DNA of 64,000 nt from Trachythela sp. YZ-2020 (GCA_016169945.1 JADLSH010000201.1:248001-312000); one strand, 5' to 3'; numbered from the stretch's first letter, positions 11,465 through 22,570 are shown. Notes: generated by a model not told the origin, from the sequence alone. Program-made: numbers and translations.

Positions 11465-12486
11465 AGAAAACATTTTTTCAATCAGGTAACGTTGTATTAA
11501 ATATTTGTTTTCTCACTTTTTATGCCGAAAAACTGTAAATTTCAAAACTTGAGTATTATACTAACGCTTTAAAACAGCAGGTATTTTAACGGCAGATATA
11601 AAAATGTAGTTCAAAGATATTGTATAAGAATGATTAAGAAATGTATACGAGAACTATTTTTGTTTTAATGGAAATTGCCATTGTAGTTTTTTACATCATT
11701 ATAAATATTGTGCACTCTGCCCATTATTTTGCCAGTATATAAAATACATGCACTTTCACTTTGTCCATTATAATTTTAATTTGTCAAAATACCGTAGGAT
11801 TTATAGACAAACTAGTGTCATGCAACACTCTTAGGCACGTTTAGATAACAAATTTTTCGGGCCGTCGTTTCATTTATAGTACTGTGGAGCTAGTTAGGTA
11901 TACATCTAGATTTTGTCATTTGCAATTGTGGGACAGCTTATAGTTTTAGTTTATTGAACATTTTTCTTGATATTTATAGGAAAGTAAAAGATAAAACTTG
12001 AAACTGATAAAATATACCATCTATTTGCCATTCTGCAGTCTGAAGTGGTAATTTATAGATACTTCATTCATGCATAACAGGATTAAATATTGCTTGGGCA
12101 GCAGTGTCAGACACTATAGGGGGGAGAGGGTGAATGATGGCAACCAACCCTTTTTATACAGTCCAAACAAGTGGGGATAGTCCATTGCTTATCCAAGCAC
12201 ACTTTTGAATGTAACTGGCTAAATGCAGTGGTGGAATGGTCTGTGAAAAAATATGTTAACCCCCTCCGCACCAAAGTCACACTGGCCAGAAAAAAGCAAT
12301 ATAAGCAGCAAGATATATTTGAAGTGCCCTTTAATGGTTTTTCCTAATATTTTTAATAAGGCCAGGTCTTAGATGTACACAAATAGTAATATTGTTTTAT
12401 CTCTCTTCCACCATATACAGAGATAAAATGCTTTGGTAACAAAAATGTCTAATAACACAGTATGATTGTTCTCTTCTATTTTCCAG

Positions 12487-12555
12487 CAAAGTCTGGCATA
12501 CAGTTATAGATACCAGCAAAAAGGCACAAGGCATCAAGATGCAGATGTTTCATGA
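12487..12555 (+). CDS. candidate terminal exon of an unknown gene
   Basis: An acceptor with a pyrimidine tract (CTCTTCTATTTTCCAG) is followed by 22 open codons (QSLAYSYRYQQKGTRHQDAD...) and a TGA, then AATAAA at 12573. The acceptor, stop and polyadenylation-signal order fits a last exon. The peptide family is not recognised and the exon is short, so chance is a real alternative. Confidence 0.28.
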   Translation, partial: QSLAYSYRYQQKGTRHQDADVS

Positions 12556-12908
12556 TTGGAAATGTTTAATGCAATAAATAGTAATGTTTAATGTGTTACT
12601 AAACATAATTAATCAATATCTTTTGCAAATATTCACAAAATTTCAATATTTTCTGTTAAGTATTACACTATGAAAATTTGATTACAGTGATTAATGTATT
12701 TCATCAGCAGAAAGAAGGGTTGTGTCATTGTGCAACAAATCCTGCAAGAAAAAGAGTAAATTATATACAAAATATGCAATGTTCTCACTGACATAAATAT
12801 GTGAAAACTGTCGTACTAAAAGCATGAGAGAGTAATTCTCAGGAGTAAGGATAAGTTTAAACCACCATCATTTTACCACCCATCACATGTGAAATTGTTG
12901 AAAATTAC

Positions 12909-13995
12909 GTGATGAAGATACCATCCAATAAAGCGACTGGGCCTGATGGCATAAGTATAAAACTACTTCAAGCAGGCATCAAGGAGTTGCCACCATCAAT
13001 ATCCAGGTTAATCAATATGTCTTTGACTATTAATCAATTTCCCGAAAGATGGAAAATAGGTAGAGTCACTGCGCTTTTTAAGGCTGGCGAAATATCTGAT
13101 GCTAACAATTACAGACCTATCTCTATCTTACCCGTGCTTTCAAAGATCATTGAACGTCATGTGCATGACTGCCTATTTTACTATCTCACCATAAATAATC
13201 TAATATATTCCAATCAATCTGGATTTCGAAGTGAATTTGGCACAGAAACCGCTGTGGCATTTATCGTTGATTCTCTTTTACTCAACCTGGACAAAAATCT
13301 CATCAATGGCATGGTCCTAGTCGACTATAAAAAAGCTTTTGATTTGGTTGATCACTGTATTCTGCTTGATAAACTTAGTGCATACCATCTTGATCAGAAC
13401 TCACTTGATTGGTTTAAATCCTATCTATCAGACCGTAAACAATATGTAAACTTTAAAGGCCAGTCCTCAACAACAAAAGTAATTACGGACGGAGTACCTC
13501 AGGGCTCTATCCTTGGGCCTCTATTGTTTCTTGTTTTTATCAATGATTTGCCTTTATATATCAACACTCAAGTAGATTTATTCGCTGATGATACTACCTT
13601 ACTCGCTGCCACTGATTACAATGACATTAATGAACTGAATGTGAAATTATCTCAGGAAGTCTCCAATGTTGATAACTGGGCCATTACCAACAAACTGCCT
13701 CTCAATACTGTACGACTAAGACTAAAACGATTCTGGTTTCTGGTAAAAGGCTTAAAGCGAAGCTTACTCCAGATAATAAAATTCTTCACATCAAATTGAA
13801 TGATGTCTCATTAGAACAAGCGCACACTGTGAAATTACTGGGCTTTCATATTGATGAAGATTTAAACTTTGACACTCATGTTGAAGTTATGGCAAAGAAA
13901 CTGTCTAAACGTATTGGAATATTAAAGAGTATAAAATCTTACCTGCCTCGAAACGAACGTATACTTTTCTATAATGCTATGATCAAACCTCTATT
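12909..13995 (+). pseudogene. RT core of the L2-like element
   Basis: The 296-codon frame carries KATGPDGIS, NNYRPISILPVLSKIIE, VLVDYKKAFDLVDH (first Asp), GVPQGSILGPLLF and LFADDTTLL (FADD intact). A frameshift near 13700-13795 moves the following segment (VKLLGFHIDEDLNFDTHV...ERILFYNAMIKPLF) into another frame. The hAT MITE then splits the frame at codons for KPL-F. The start is internal: coding similarity already exists upstream of the Met at 12909. Confidence 0.9.
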
Positions 13996-14722
13996 CAGTG
14001 TGACCAGATTTTTTCAGGACCAATTACTAAAAATGCCTGCGAAAAATTACTAAATCCAGAAAAAAATTACTAAAAGTTGCACACTTCCCAAAACAGCTCA
14101 TAAATCAGTTTTGCATTAAACCACCATAATGCTTTATAAATATCATTATTCATATTCCTCCTATAATTTATTAACCCAAGATTTCAGGCTTTGGGCCAGA
14201 GGCAGCGGAGGGTGCAGAGCTGGGGGGGGGGGGCAAAAGGGCTGTCGCCTTCAGATGTCCATAATTTTTCGAGAAACCTTTGCCCCCCCCAATACCCAAA
14301 CCGCTCCGCCGCCCCTGCTTTGGACAAAATAGAAAGCATTGTTGCAGAAACATTTGAGAATTTCTGTTTGCCAAATTTCACTTTCGCATGTGTGATGCTT
14401 GTTGCAAAAACGTCGTTTGCCCTGTCTAGGCGCAGGCCTCAGGAGTTGCAACAGGCATCAGCGAGCTGAGCTGCCTTAGCTGCCTCCCGCCTGTGCCTAA
14501 ATAGCATTGACGAGGACAATATTTTCTCTCAAAATGTGACAGTGTTCATACAAAACAATTGGTAAATTTTGAGAAATTCATCTTTTATCTAATTACCAAC
14601 AGATTACTAAATTTACCAAAAAATTACCAAAAAATTACTAAAAGTATTTAATTACTAAAAAAGTCCCAAAAATTGCCAAAAATTACCAAAAGTAATTAAA
14701 ATTACCAAATCTGGTCACACTG
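13996..14722. mobile_element. hAT-type MITE with 8-bp target duplication
   Basis: The terminal inverted repeats are CAGTGTGACCAGATTT at the left and AAATCTGGTCACACTG at the right. The direct repeat CCTCTATT flanks both sides (13988-13995 and 14723-14730). An 8-bp duplication plus CAG-type ends fits the hAT superfamily. Both subterminal regions are full of AATTAC(T/C)AAA words, likely transposase-binding repeats. No transposase is present. It sits inside the L2-like RT and contains the smaller element at 14197. Confidence 0.93.
14197..14317. mobile_element. small hAT-like MITE nested inside the larger hAT MITE
   Basis: The ends CAGAGGCAGCGGAGGG and CCGCTCCGCCGCCCCTG are imperfect inverted repeats (CAG...CTG). 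The flanks are CTTTGGGC (14189-14196) and CTTTGGAC (14318-14325), an 8-bp duplication with one mismatch. The interior has G and C runs. It is 121 bp long with no coding capacity. Confidence 0.75.
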
Positions 14723-14747
14723 CCTCTATTTCTCTATTGTAGCCGTA

Positions 14748-15768
14748 CTCTTTTTCGTTGTCGCCTTGCGCCGTAATTACGATCGGTTGTTTCAAAATGT
14801 AAATATCGCCAGACGTGTTTATTCTCTGGCAACAGGACACGCGTCATTCGATAGCTTATGACTTCCTCTTTAAAATTATATTTAGTTTGTCCCGGTTCAT
14901 ATTACATATCCAAATTAATTTGCATCATGCCATAAATTATCTAAAAATTTTACAATTATTGTTGAAATAACCCTGAATTGCCAGAACAGGGTTCAGAATT
15001 TTTGAGCAAATGTTAGCAAATGTTGGACCAAAATTGTAGCTCATATAAAAAGGAATATTATTGGAAAGTTTCATTGCATTTGAAGAAGTAGAAGTATTTT
15101 ATTTTATTTTTTGAAAGTCGCATGCAAAATGCCGAGATCGTTGAAATTTGATTCCGCACGCGCAAATTAATTACGAAATGCCATATAAGGTCAGTGTTGA
15201 TTGCTATAAACCAATGAAAATCCGCCATCTAGGCAATTAAATGACGCGGAATCGATTGCCGGTACTTTCAATACGCTAGGATGCAAAGCCGCGGATATTT
15301 AGCTTCCGAAGTTGCCCGAGCGTGCGCCGACAAAACCGGGATTTCGCAATAAAGACGGGATTTTCACGGGAAAAGTCGAGAATTGTCATAAAATGGCTAG
15401 TTTATTTAGTATATTTATTTAAATACATCCTTTCGAACGGGATTTTCAAGAGCTATCCAATGGTCACACTTAGGAGTTTGTAGCGTGTAAACCAAAGGTA
15501 GGAAAGCGAAATGAATATATAATTAGTTTGTATTATTGTTAATTATTGTTAATTTGTAAACAATACAAAGTTCAGAGGTGTTTGAAAGGGGCTAAATTGG
15601 CCGCGTAGCATTGTAAACAAACACAATTTACTTCTCTAAAGACATCGTAAAACGCTGAATGGAACGGTGGTATTTTCATCTACATAGCATGCGCTGAACC
15701 GAAGATATGAACCTGCAAAATCATAGGTCACCAGTGACCTATAGACATCAGGCGACAACGATAAAGAG
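14748..15768. mobile_element. TIR element family A, copy 1
   Basis: The ends are CTCTTTTTCGTTGTCGCC and GGCGACAACGATAAAGAG (one mismatch). It interrupts the RT between the YCSR and IWTNC codons, which fixes the borders to within a few bases. A TA target site is possible. A second copy in the opposite orientation lies at 30675-31921. No transposase frame was seen. The superfamily is undetermined. Confidence 0.85.
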
Positions 15769-15769
15769 A

Positions 15770-16248
15770 TAATTATCTGGACAAACTGTAGTAAGAACAA
15801 TATCACCAAAATATTCAAGTTTCAAAAACGTTGTGCCAGAATTATCCTTGACGCTGAACCACGCCACTCCTCGATTGATCTATTTAATAATCTTGGTTGG
15901 TTGCCTTTTTACGTAGAGTCGGACATCAGAAAATGTATTATGATCTACAAGCGTACTATTAATTCTACTCCTGAGTACTTAAACAAACTGTTAAATTTAA
16001 ATAACCAACAACATTCGAGAAACACTCGCAGTGCTGATTTAAGTTTATTAACTCCGAGATACAATAGAGCTACAGAAGCAGGAAGAACTTTCTCTATAAC
16101 CGCTATTGGTCTCTGGAACAAATTACCATTAAGTTTTCGTTCAGCTAGCTCCGTTAACTGTTTTAAATACTTATTATATAGTTGCTTCCGTATGCACCAG
16201 AGAGAATTTAAACAATTTACATATTTTCCTGATTTCAAACTTAATTAA
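15770..16248 (+). pseudogene. C-terminal part of the L2-like RT
   Basis: This continues the interrupted RT: WTNCSKNNITKIFKFQKRCARIIL, then the LGWLPF box, and the frame 15901-16248 with TFSITAIGLWNKLPLSFRS and a stop. This is the usual end of CR1/L2-type polyproteins, where a W-N-x-LP box precedes the terminus. The 3' UTR runs to the ATCT tail. Confidence 0.85.
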
Positions 16249-16734
16249 TATATTGTAATATAATGATAAGATATAAAAGATTTATAATGTAATGTAACGT
16301 AATGTAATGCCCTATATATACCTCATGTATATAATATAGCCTTTTCAAGTATACTGAAAGTTTAAATTTTGATATACCCATAGATATATAAATGTTGTAA
16401 ATAGACCTAATTCTTGTAAGTTTTATGAGGGCACAAGTTCATTAGTACTTCATACTATTAAGTGTCACCCTCTTTAAATAAAGTTTCTATCTATCTATCT
16501 ATCTATCTATAAACCTGATGTTTTAGCATCAGACAATTCTAACAAATGTTGCCCATCCCTCAAGGCATTTACAACCTCTCTGTGTGTGAATGTTTGCACT
16601 GGCCAGTGAAATAGCCAGAATGGGGACCCGGGCCCTATGTTGCCCCCCCCCTAGCATTTCGTCGGGGACCCTTGACTGAAAATTCTTGCCAATACTGGAA
16701 TTTTCAATGATTTGTCACACTCTTTTCATTGTTT

Positions 16735-16895
16735 CAGCCCAGGGGAATTATATACTTGAAGAAATATGTAATGCAAAAGCCTGGCACTCTGGCAGTTGCT
16801 TTTGGGATGCATGGATGAAGACAAATAAAATGTAAAATCGCAGGGGTGGGCTGGATGAAGAAAAATAGAATGCAAAAGCCCAGGTGTAGCCTGTG
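16735..16895. repeat. imperfect tandem repeat, about three units
   Basis: Three related units each contain GGATGAAGA-like, AATAAAATG-like and CAAAAGCC(T/C)GG words. All three frames of the minus strand are open across it, which is why several short frames appear. No protein was recognised. The surrounding 16513-17800 is otherwise featureless apart from an A-rich tract at about 17680-17730. Confidence 0.55.
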
Positions 16896-17799
16896 GCCCA
16901 GCCATGGGCAATGCTGGAATTGACTGATAAAATACATTGTTTCATAATTCATACTGCTACCAGGAGTAATTCTCCAAACTATTTAAATGCGTACAAGCAA
17001 TTCACAACATTATAAAATGGTACGAATTCAAAATGTGGAATTTAAACCATCTTAACATAAAAATATCCCTTTCCTTTGATGGTAAAACTATAGTTTAACA
17101 TAGCACGATATTTTGCTTTGTTACTACAACCAAAGGTCGCTTCTAAAGTGCTTCCTAAGATAACACTGTAAAAGGAAGCTGTTTTCGTAACAAATAGGGT
17201 GTATTTTAACGTTTTGCCTGCCACTTTTAAACGCAATATTGCAATGTAAACTGTGTGTAAACTTTGAAATACTGAAATCGTCTCTTACCTGTCGCCCATC
17301 ATTTTTCAAGGTTTTAATAATTGTTTGTTGTCTTTACGGACGAGAATAACGTGTGCAACTTCCACATCTTTGAACAAATGGTCAAAAGTCGAAAAAATAT
17401 TTGTAAAAGCCGAAAATACGGCAGGTGTGGTGGCGGAAAGCGTTTAGCGCGCCCTCTTACACACTGGGTTGCTGTTTGCTCAACACAGAATTTTCATTGG
17501 TACTGTACCGAAATCAGCAGTGTCCTCAATAACAACTCAAGTTGATTCTCTCCCTGCATGCTTCGAAAGTTTTCCCGGGTACTCCGGGTTCTCCCTCTTC
17601 CTAACCCTTAGGAACTAATAGTGGGGCCTGAATGGGGGCTGACATGTTTTAATGGACTCATGGAGGCTGAGGCAGTTGAAAAAAAAAATAATAAAAAAAA
17701 ATAAATTAAAAAAATTAAAAAAAACAACAACAAAAATTCACTTATTCTCGGCAAAATATTTCTTAAACCAGGGGGGTGTGAACATTGTAGCGGGCACAT

Positions 17800-18963
17800 A
17801 ATGAGTCCTGGTCAGTGGTAATTACCATTTCCAACTAGAACCAGTGAACAACAGGTGCGAATTTGGCCAGCGCTGGTCAACAAATTGCGTGCGCACGCAA
17901 ACAATTCTTTCAAAATTTGTTAAAATGAGCAAAAACAAGTTTTCGAGTGTCTTTTTTGGCCAGAAAACAGTCGATTTATCAGTATTAAAATACCTTTCTA
18001 CAAAGTTTATGACAAAATAAACAAGACGAAAGAAATTGGAATGAAATCAGAGAATTATAAAGGATATTATTCTACGACGAAACATGAGCGAAATTTTACT
18101 TTGTTCGAAGATGATAGTTGTTTTGGGTCCGTGAACAGATAAAATTAAAAAGTTAAACTTACGGTGGGTTTGAATTTAATTTTTTACACATTTTTCTATA
18201 CAAAAATTACTGAAATAGTTTTCTTATTATCAAAACCTATGAGATTTGTTAGGACCAAAATCGCCATTTTGCGAAAAATAAGAAAAAGCCAAATTTTCAA
18301 CTTCAGATTGTAAAAAATCTAGCCGAGAGCCTCAAAACGAGACTATCCTTAAACAATAGTCCGAAGTTTTCTTAATCCATTAATCAAAGTAAGATGGCTA
18401 TAAAAATTCGCGCTGATACCAAAAACGGCGACACTATTTATGTGATCTGAAATTGTTCACAAAAGTACCTTTGAAAATGCTGCCAGAAATTCTATGTCTA
18501 TACTGTTGTAATTCAAGGTGTGAAAATCAGCACAGTAAAATAATAAAGAAATAAAATATTTCAAAATTTTGTCGAGAGCCTCAAAACCAAATACGGTTTA
18601 AAATACCCCTAATAGCATATACATTATATTGGGGAAGAATTTGTTTACATCAAAATTCGCGCTAGTACGAATTTTGGTGATTTTCTTGGATTTTCCGTCG
18701 AATTCCGAGAGTCTCCGATCTTTTCCGATACGTATAAAGATGTTTCTTTACGCAATTTTTCAATTCTTAAAGGTTATTATTCATTTGCTTGCACTCTCAG
18801 TCAATCAATCAATTTTATAATTTCGGTTGGTAGAAAAAACTAGGTCAAAATGTTTAAGAATCACTCGGAAATTCAATAGCCGAGATTACTCGCCCCAGGT
18901 CTCATTTCTAACAACCGCGCGAAATCCAACGCATGCTCAAACAAAATTCCCACCTGTTGAACC
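17800..18963. other. repeat-derived, non-coding
   Basis: A short copy of repeat R (17808-17850) is followed by AT-rich sequence without ORFs. The last 40 bp before the P element (CGCATGCTCAAACA...CCCACCTG) recurs inverted at about 41436-41470. Confidence 0.4.
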
Positions 18964-19492
18964 CATAGATATAGGAGACCTAGATTGCTGACTGTAATGC
19001 TGTCTATTACGCACGCGCGTGGCAACCATGAGTATTCAAAATGGCGGCTCAACCGGTCAAAAATCATAGAGCGGTATAGGGAAAAACCATGTTTTTTGCA
19101 TTTTGCGTCTTCCTGGTGTTACCGATCCCGTTCTATCACATTATTTTGGGAAGAACTAACTGGTGTGAAGGTTTTGGATGAATATTTGCATAATTTAAGT
19201 TCAATAAAGACGAAATAATCGATCGCTAAATGTTGTCTGAAAATCATCACATGGTCGGTTGAGCAGTTCGAGACATTTTGTTGCAGAAAATAAAGGTTTT
19301 GGTTCTTTGGGTGCTTTTTTTTCGAGGATCTCGGTTGGCATATAAAACAGGGAATAACATTGTGAAGTATTTTGAAGTTAAAACCTATTTTGCTTGATTT
19401 ACCTGGTCTGCTGGTCCGAAAACTCTGATGCTCTGTTTAGTGTGACTTTGATGACTTCCTTGCTGCTGCAGATGTCAAGGAATCTCAAGTCT

Positions 19493-19686
19493 ACATGGCC
19501 TGGACTGTGAAAAGTGATGAATTAATCAGGTTTTTAGAGAGAACTAGTGACAGCGAATGTTTTCAATACAAACTAGTTTGAAGAAACTGACTAATTTGTC
19601 TAGTATGCATAAAAAAACCTTCACAGTATCTAGTTCTCTCCAAGAAACCTGATTGAGTCATCACTTTTCATAGTCCAGGCCATATA
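19493..19686. repeat. inverted repeat inside the P element
   Basis: ATGGCCTGGACTGTGAAAAG at 19494 is the near reverse complement of CTTTTCATAGTCCAGGCCAT at about 19665-19684, and pairing extends to AGAGAGAACTAG. The arms are about 52 bp with an 80-bp loop. It lies just downstream of the surviving transposase frame and may mark a secondary MITE insertion that removed its continuation. Confidence 0.7.
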
Positions 19687-19692
19687 AATGAG

Positions 19693-20290
19693 TTAATCAT
19701 TGCCAAAAAGAAATGAAATTGCTCGTCGAGGAGATGGCTTATTGTCCTCTAGAGTGTTTTGAAGGTGTTCGATAACGTTACTCAAAAACCCAGGTTCACA
19801 TTCAACTGATGAAGCCCATGACCGTATAGTAGATAGATGTGGTAAGTGGAGGGATTTGCAAACAAACTTGTACGTCTTTGGACTGTAAAAGTGCAAAGAT
19901 ATAGCAAATTGTCTTATTTTTTCACTGTATCTAGACCCAGTTGTATTAGCTTCATTTTTCTGCTCATTTGTGAATAGATCTGTAGTCATATGACCAAAAT
20001 TTGACATGAGATGTTGGCTTTGTTCTTCTGATATAGCCTTAATTTCTTCTAATTTTTTCACAAGACCCTTAATAGACCCTTTCAGATATTTCTTGGATTG
20101 GCCTTCTATTACTTGCTCTCCCTTACTAATATAGTCGTCGGGGGTAAAGTGTTTCTCACACAAGACTGAATATTTGGTTGGCATCCAGTCTGCCTATTTT
20201 ATTGTTGTTATCCAACTTTTTAGCAGGCTGGGATTGGTTATAGGAAATCTAAATAGTGCAAATGGAAAGATTTATCTTTGGTTCACTGAT
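19693..20290 (-). pseudogene. THAP domain / P-element transposase, truncated
   Basis: The open 163-codon frame (20184 down to 19693) starts inside a THAP domain (PTKYSVLCEKHFTPDDY, with the C-x2-H zinc ligands). Upstream the same frame reads FRFPITNPSLLKSWITTIK, then a TAG, then ADWM, so the true start lies further out and a nonsense codon splits the THAP module. After a coiled-coil-like linker comes YSEKIRQFAISLHFYSPKTY and HLPHLSTIRSWASSVECEPG, the conserved N-terminal box of THAP9/P-element transposases. The catalytic RNase H-like region is absent. Confidence 0.85.
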
Positions 20291-21267
20291 GTGAACAAAA
20301 CTCAAAAGTTTTTGACAGAATTGTTTCTGCAGGAGTCAAATCCTAGGTCCTTTTGAGACCTTAAACAGGACAAGGACCTCTATGAAAGTTGTTGTCAACA
20401 TGCATATATATAGACTAGGACACAGACATCAAAACAATTTCTTTTCCAGTTTAATATTATTTTATTAATTATTAAAACTGTAAACACTTTTATATTGTAG
20501 CTAACAAACTCAAAACTACATTTGTTGTCATTTATACAGTATTTACAAAACAAATTGTTTTTATGCTATTAAAAGCTGTCTTATTTATACATAACATAGT
20601 CTTAAACTATGCTGTTTATATGAAGTATGTCATAGTGTACAAATATACAATATGTGTGTTTTATACTTACTTTTATAGACTTACTTATGGAAGGACAAGC
20701 GAATACCATCTTTTAAATCCCCACGTCTGGCCTTGCAGTTATACGCTGAACAATATTCAGGCATTCTTTTCGATAAAAAACAGTTTTTTTAGAATAATAG
20801 AATGCCCCAGAATTTTCAGATAAATATACTGTATTTTGGTATAAATAACAATGAAAGAAGAAAATAAACAACAGTAGCTTTTGGAATAGTTAGATATATA
20901 TCACGTAATCACGTTACTTGAGAAAAACTCGTAAAAGACTGAAGGAATACACAGGAAAAGAAACTAGGCCAGCAGTTTCGCACGCTTTTCGTCTTTGCCC
21001 ATTCTTGCCCGGTTGAATTGTAATATGTAAATTGTACTAATTATACAAATATTCATCCAAAACCTTCACACCAGTTAGTTATTTCCAAAATAATGTGATA
21101 GAACGGGATCGGAAGCTGTAGCAGTAGGACGACGCAAAATGCAAAAAAACATGGTTTTTCCCTATACCGCTCTATGATTTTTGACCGGTTGAGCCGCCAT
21201 CTTGGATTTTAAAAATTTGACACGTCTAGTTGAGCCGAGTCAGCAATCTAGGTCTCCTATATCTATG

Positions 21268-21464
21268 GTTGAACCAGTGGCGTCATTATGGTGTCAGAAA
21301 ATGCCAAAATCCGCCATGTTTTTGGCTTCACTTTCCTGCCTGGCTGACATTAGCGTCAGGTCCTCCAAATATCCAGGTATTATATAGCGCAGTGGTCCCA
21401 TATCATATGAGTTCACTCATTCGCATGCGTCAGGAGGAGAATAATCGCCGACAAAATTGCTATA
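21268..21464. repeat. dispersed repeat R, plus-oriented copy, left part
   Basis: This is the host sequence between the P element and the foldback at 21465. It matches 11110-11290 in reverse complement (GTGGCGTCATTATGG, AAATCCGCCATGTTTTTGGC). The rest of R resumes after the foldback at 22252. Confidence 0.65.
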
Positions 21465-22251
21465 CAGGGTGTATCAAAAAAAACTGAACAAAATTGAAAT
21501 TGCTCTCAATTTCGCGAAGCGGCTCCAGGTACGAAGTTTTTTAGTAATATATATTGTTTGGGTATTTATAATGTAGAATAAACTAAAAAATTCTGAAAGT
21601 TACATTTTCAAAACCCAGGGGAAGTCTTGTCAACAGATCAAAAATGGCTTGCGCATTTGAAATTTGAATGCTTAAAAGTTATTTTGAGTTAGTGGGTGGA
21701 AAATGTGTTGGGTGTTGCATTGCTGTTCAAAATTTCAGAAAATTTGCTTAAGTGTAAGCCCTTCAAAACGTCACGCAAACTTTCATTTTTAAGAAAAAAT
21801 CAGCTTTTGCATGCTTAATTTACCCATTTACCTAATTTGCATATTGTCTAGACAATTTGCATATGTCTAGACAATATGCAAATTAGGTAAAGGCGTAAAT
21901 TAAGCATGCAAAAGCTGATTTTTTCTTAAAAATGAAAGTTTGCGTGACGTTTTGAAGGACTTACACTTAAGCAAATTTTCTGAAATTTTGAACAGCAATG
22001 CAACACCCAACACATTTTCCACCCACTAATTCAAAATAACTTTTAAGCATTCATATTTCGTGCGCAAGCCATTTTTGATCTGTTGGACAAGACACTTCTG
22101 GGTTTTGAAAATGTAACTTTCAGAATTTTTTAGTTTATTCTACATTATAAATACCCAAACAATATATATTAATAAAAAACTTCGTACCTGGAGCCGCTTC
22201 GCGAAGTTAAGAGCAATTTCAATTTTGTTCAGTTTTTTATGATACACCCTG
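21465..22251. mobile_element. 787-bp near-perfect foldback element at a TA site
   Basis: Arms of about 380 bp face each other around a short centre that itself repeats GTCTAGACAA and TTTGCATAT. The ends are CAGGGTGTATCA at both sides, flanked by TA (21463-21464 and 22252-22253). A CAGGGTG terminus with a TA duplication fits Tc1/mariner-type transposition. It has no coding capacity. The arms differ by only scattered bases, so this is a young or gene-converted element. Confidence 0.9.
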
Positions 22252-22376
22252 TAGTGTGAACCAGGCTTTAGGCCAAATTCTTAGGCGAAAAATGGCCAAT
22301 CATCTTTGAGCTATTGACAGTCAAACAAAATGAAATAATATAAATACTTTTAATGATTGTACGTTTTAGTTTGGGA

Positions 22377-22436
22377 ATGAATTTTTGGTACTTTGCCGTG
22401 GTGGTGGTGTGTGGATTGGCTTTCTACGCTGAAGGG
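22377..22436 (+). CDS. candidate signal-peptide first exon
   Basis: ATG and 19 further codons, MNFWYFAVVVVCGLAFYAEG, form a classic signal peptide (short N-region, hydrophobic core, AYAEG-like cleavage end), immediately followed by a donor GTAATT in phase 0. A TATA-like word (ATATAAAT) lies about 40 bp upstream. The first exon clearly seen in the secreted-protein gene starts in phase 0 at 34862, so this could be its exon 1 across a 12.4-kb, transposon-filled intron. It could equally belong to another or a dead gene. Confidence 0.45.
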
Positions 22437-22570
22437 GTAATTACTATTCTATATTTCATAAAATTGCAACATAAATATAAAAATTCAGTGTCGTTCCAGA
22501 CAATATTGAAATGAATGTGAAATACGTCTGGATTATTGTATGTAAACAGTAACAAGATGACAATTAATCC

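Larger units (their letters stand above)
12860..16512 (+). mobile_element. L2-like non-LTR retrotransposon with nested insertions
   Basis: A 5'-truncated element. It holds an RT core (12909-13799), a continuation after a frameshift (13796-13995), a hAT MITE (13996-14722), a few more RT codons (14723-14747), a TIR element (14748 to about 15768), and then the RT C-terminal part (about 15770-16248). It ends in an ATCT microsatellite tail (about 16484-16512). Removing the two inserts restores the reading order MIKPLFLYCSR-IWTNCSK, typical of this RT family. Confidence 0.9.
18964..21267. mobile_element. P-type transposon with 8-bp target duplication
   Basis: Terminal inverted repeats start CATAGATATAGGAGACCTAG at the left and mirror as CTAGGTCTCCTATATCTATG at the right. 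They continue as long arms of about 235 bp (to about 19200 and from about 21035). The direct repeat GTTGAACC flanks both sides (18956-18963 and 21268-21275). P elements make 8-bp duplications, and the element encodes THAP/P transposase remnants on the minus strand, so superfamily assignment is well supported. It is defective: most of the transposase is missing. Confidence 0.92.

Noticed and set aside
14129..14469. Several 65-92 codon frames on both strands
   Set aside because: They lie inside the nested hAT MITEs and come from their G/C runs.
16726..16952. Three overlapping minus-strand frames of 61-72 codons
   Set aside because: All three frames are open over a short tandem repeat; not coding evidence.
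17560..17610. CCCGGGTACTCCGGGTTCTCCC block resembling the SINE body at 23945-24005
   Set aside because: Only about 30 bp and no tRNA head nearby; too short to call a SINE.
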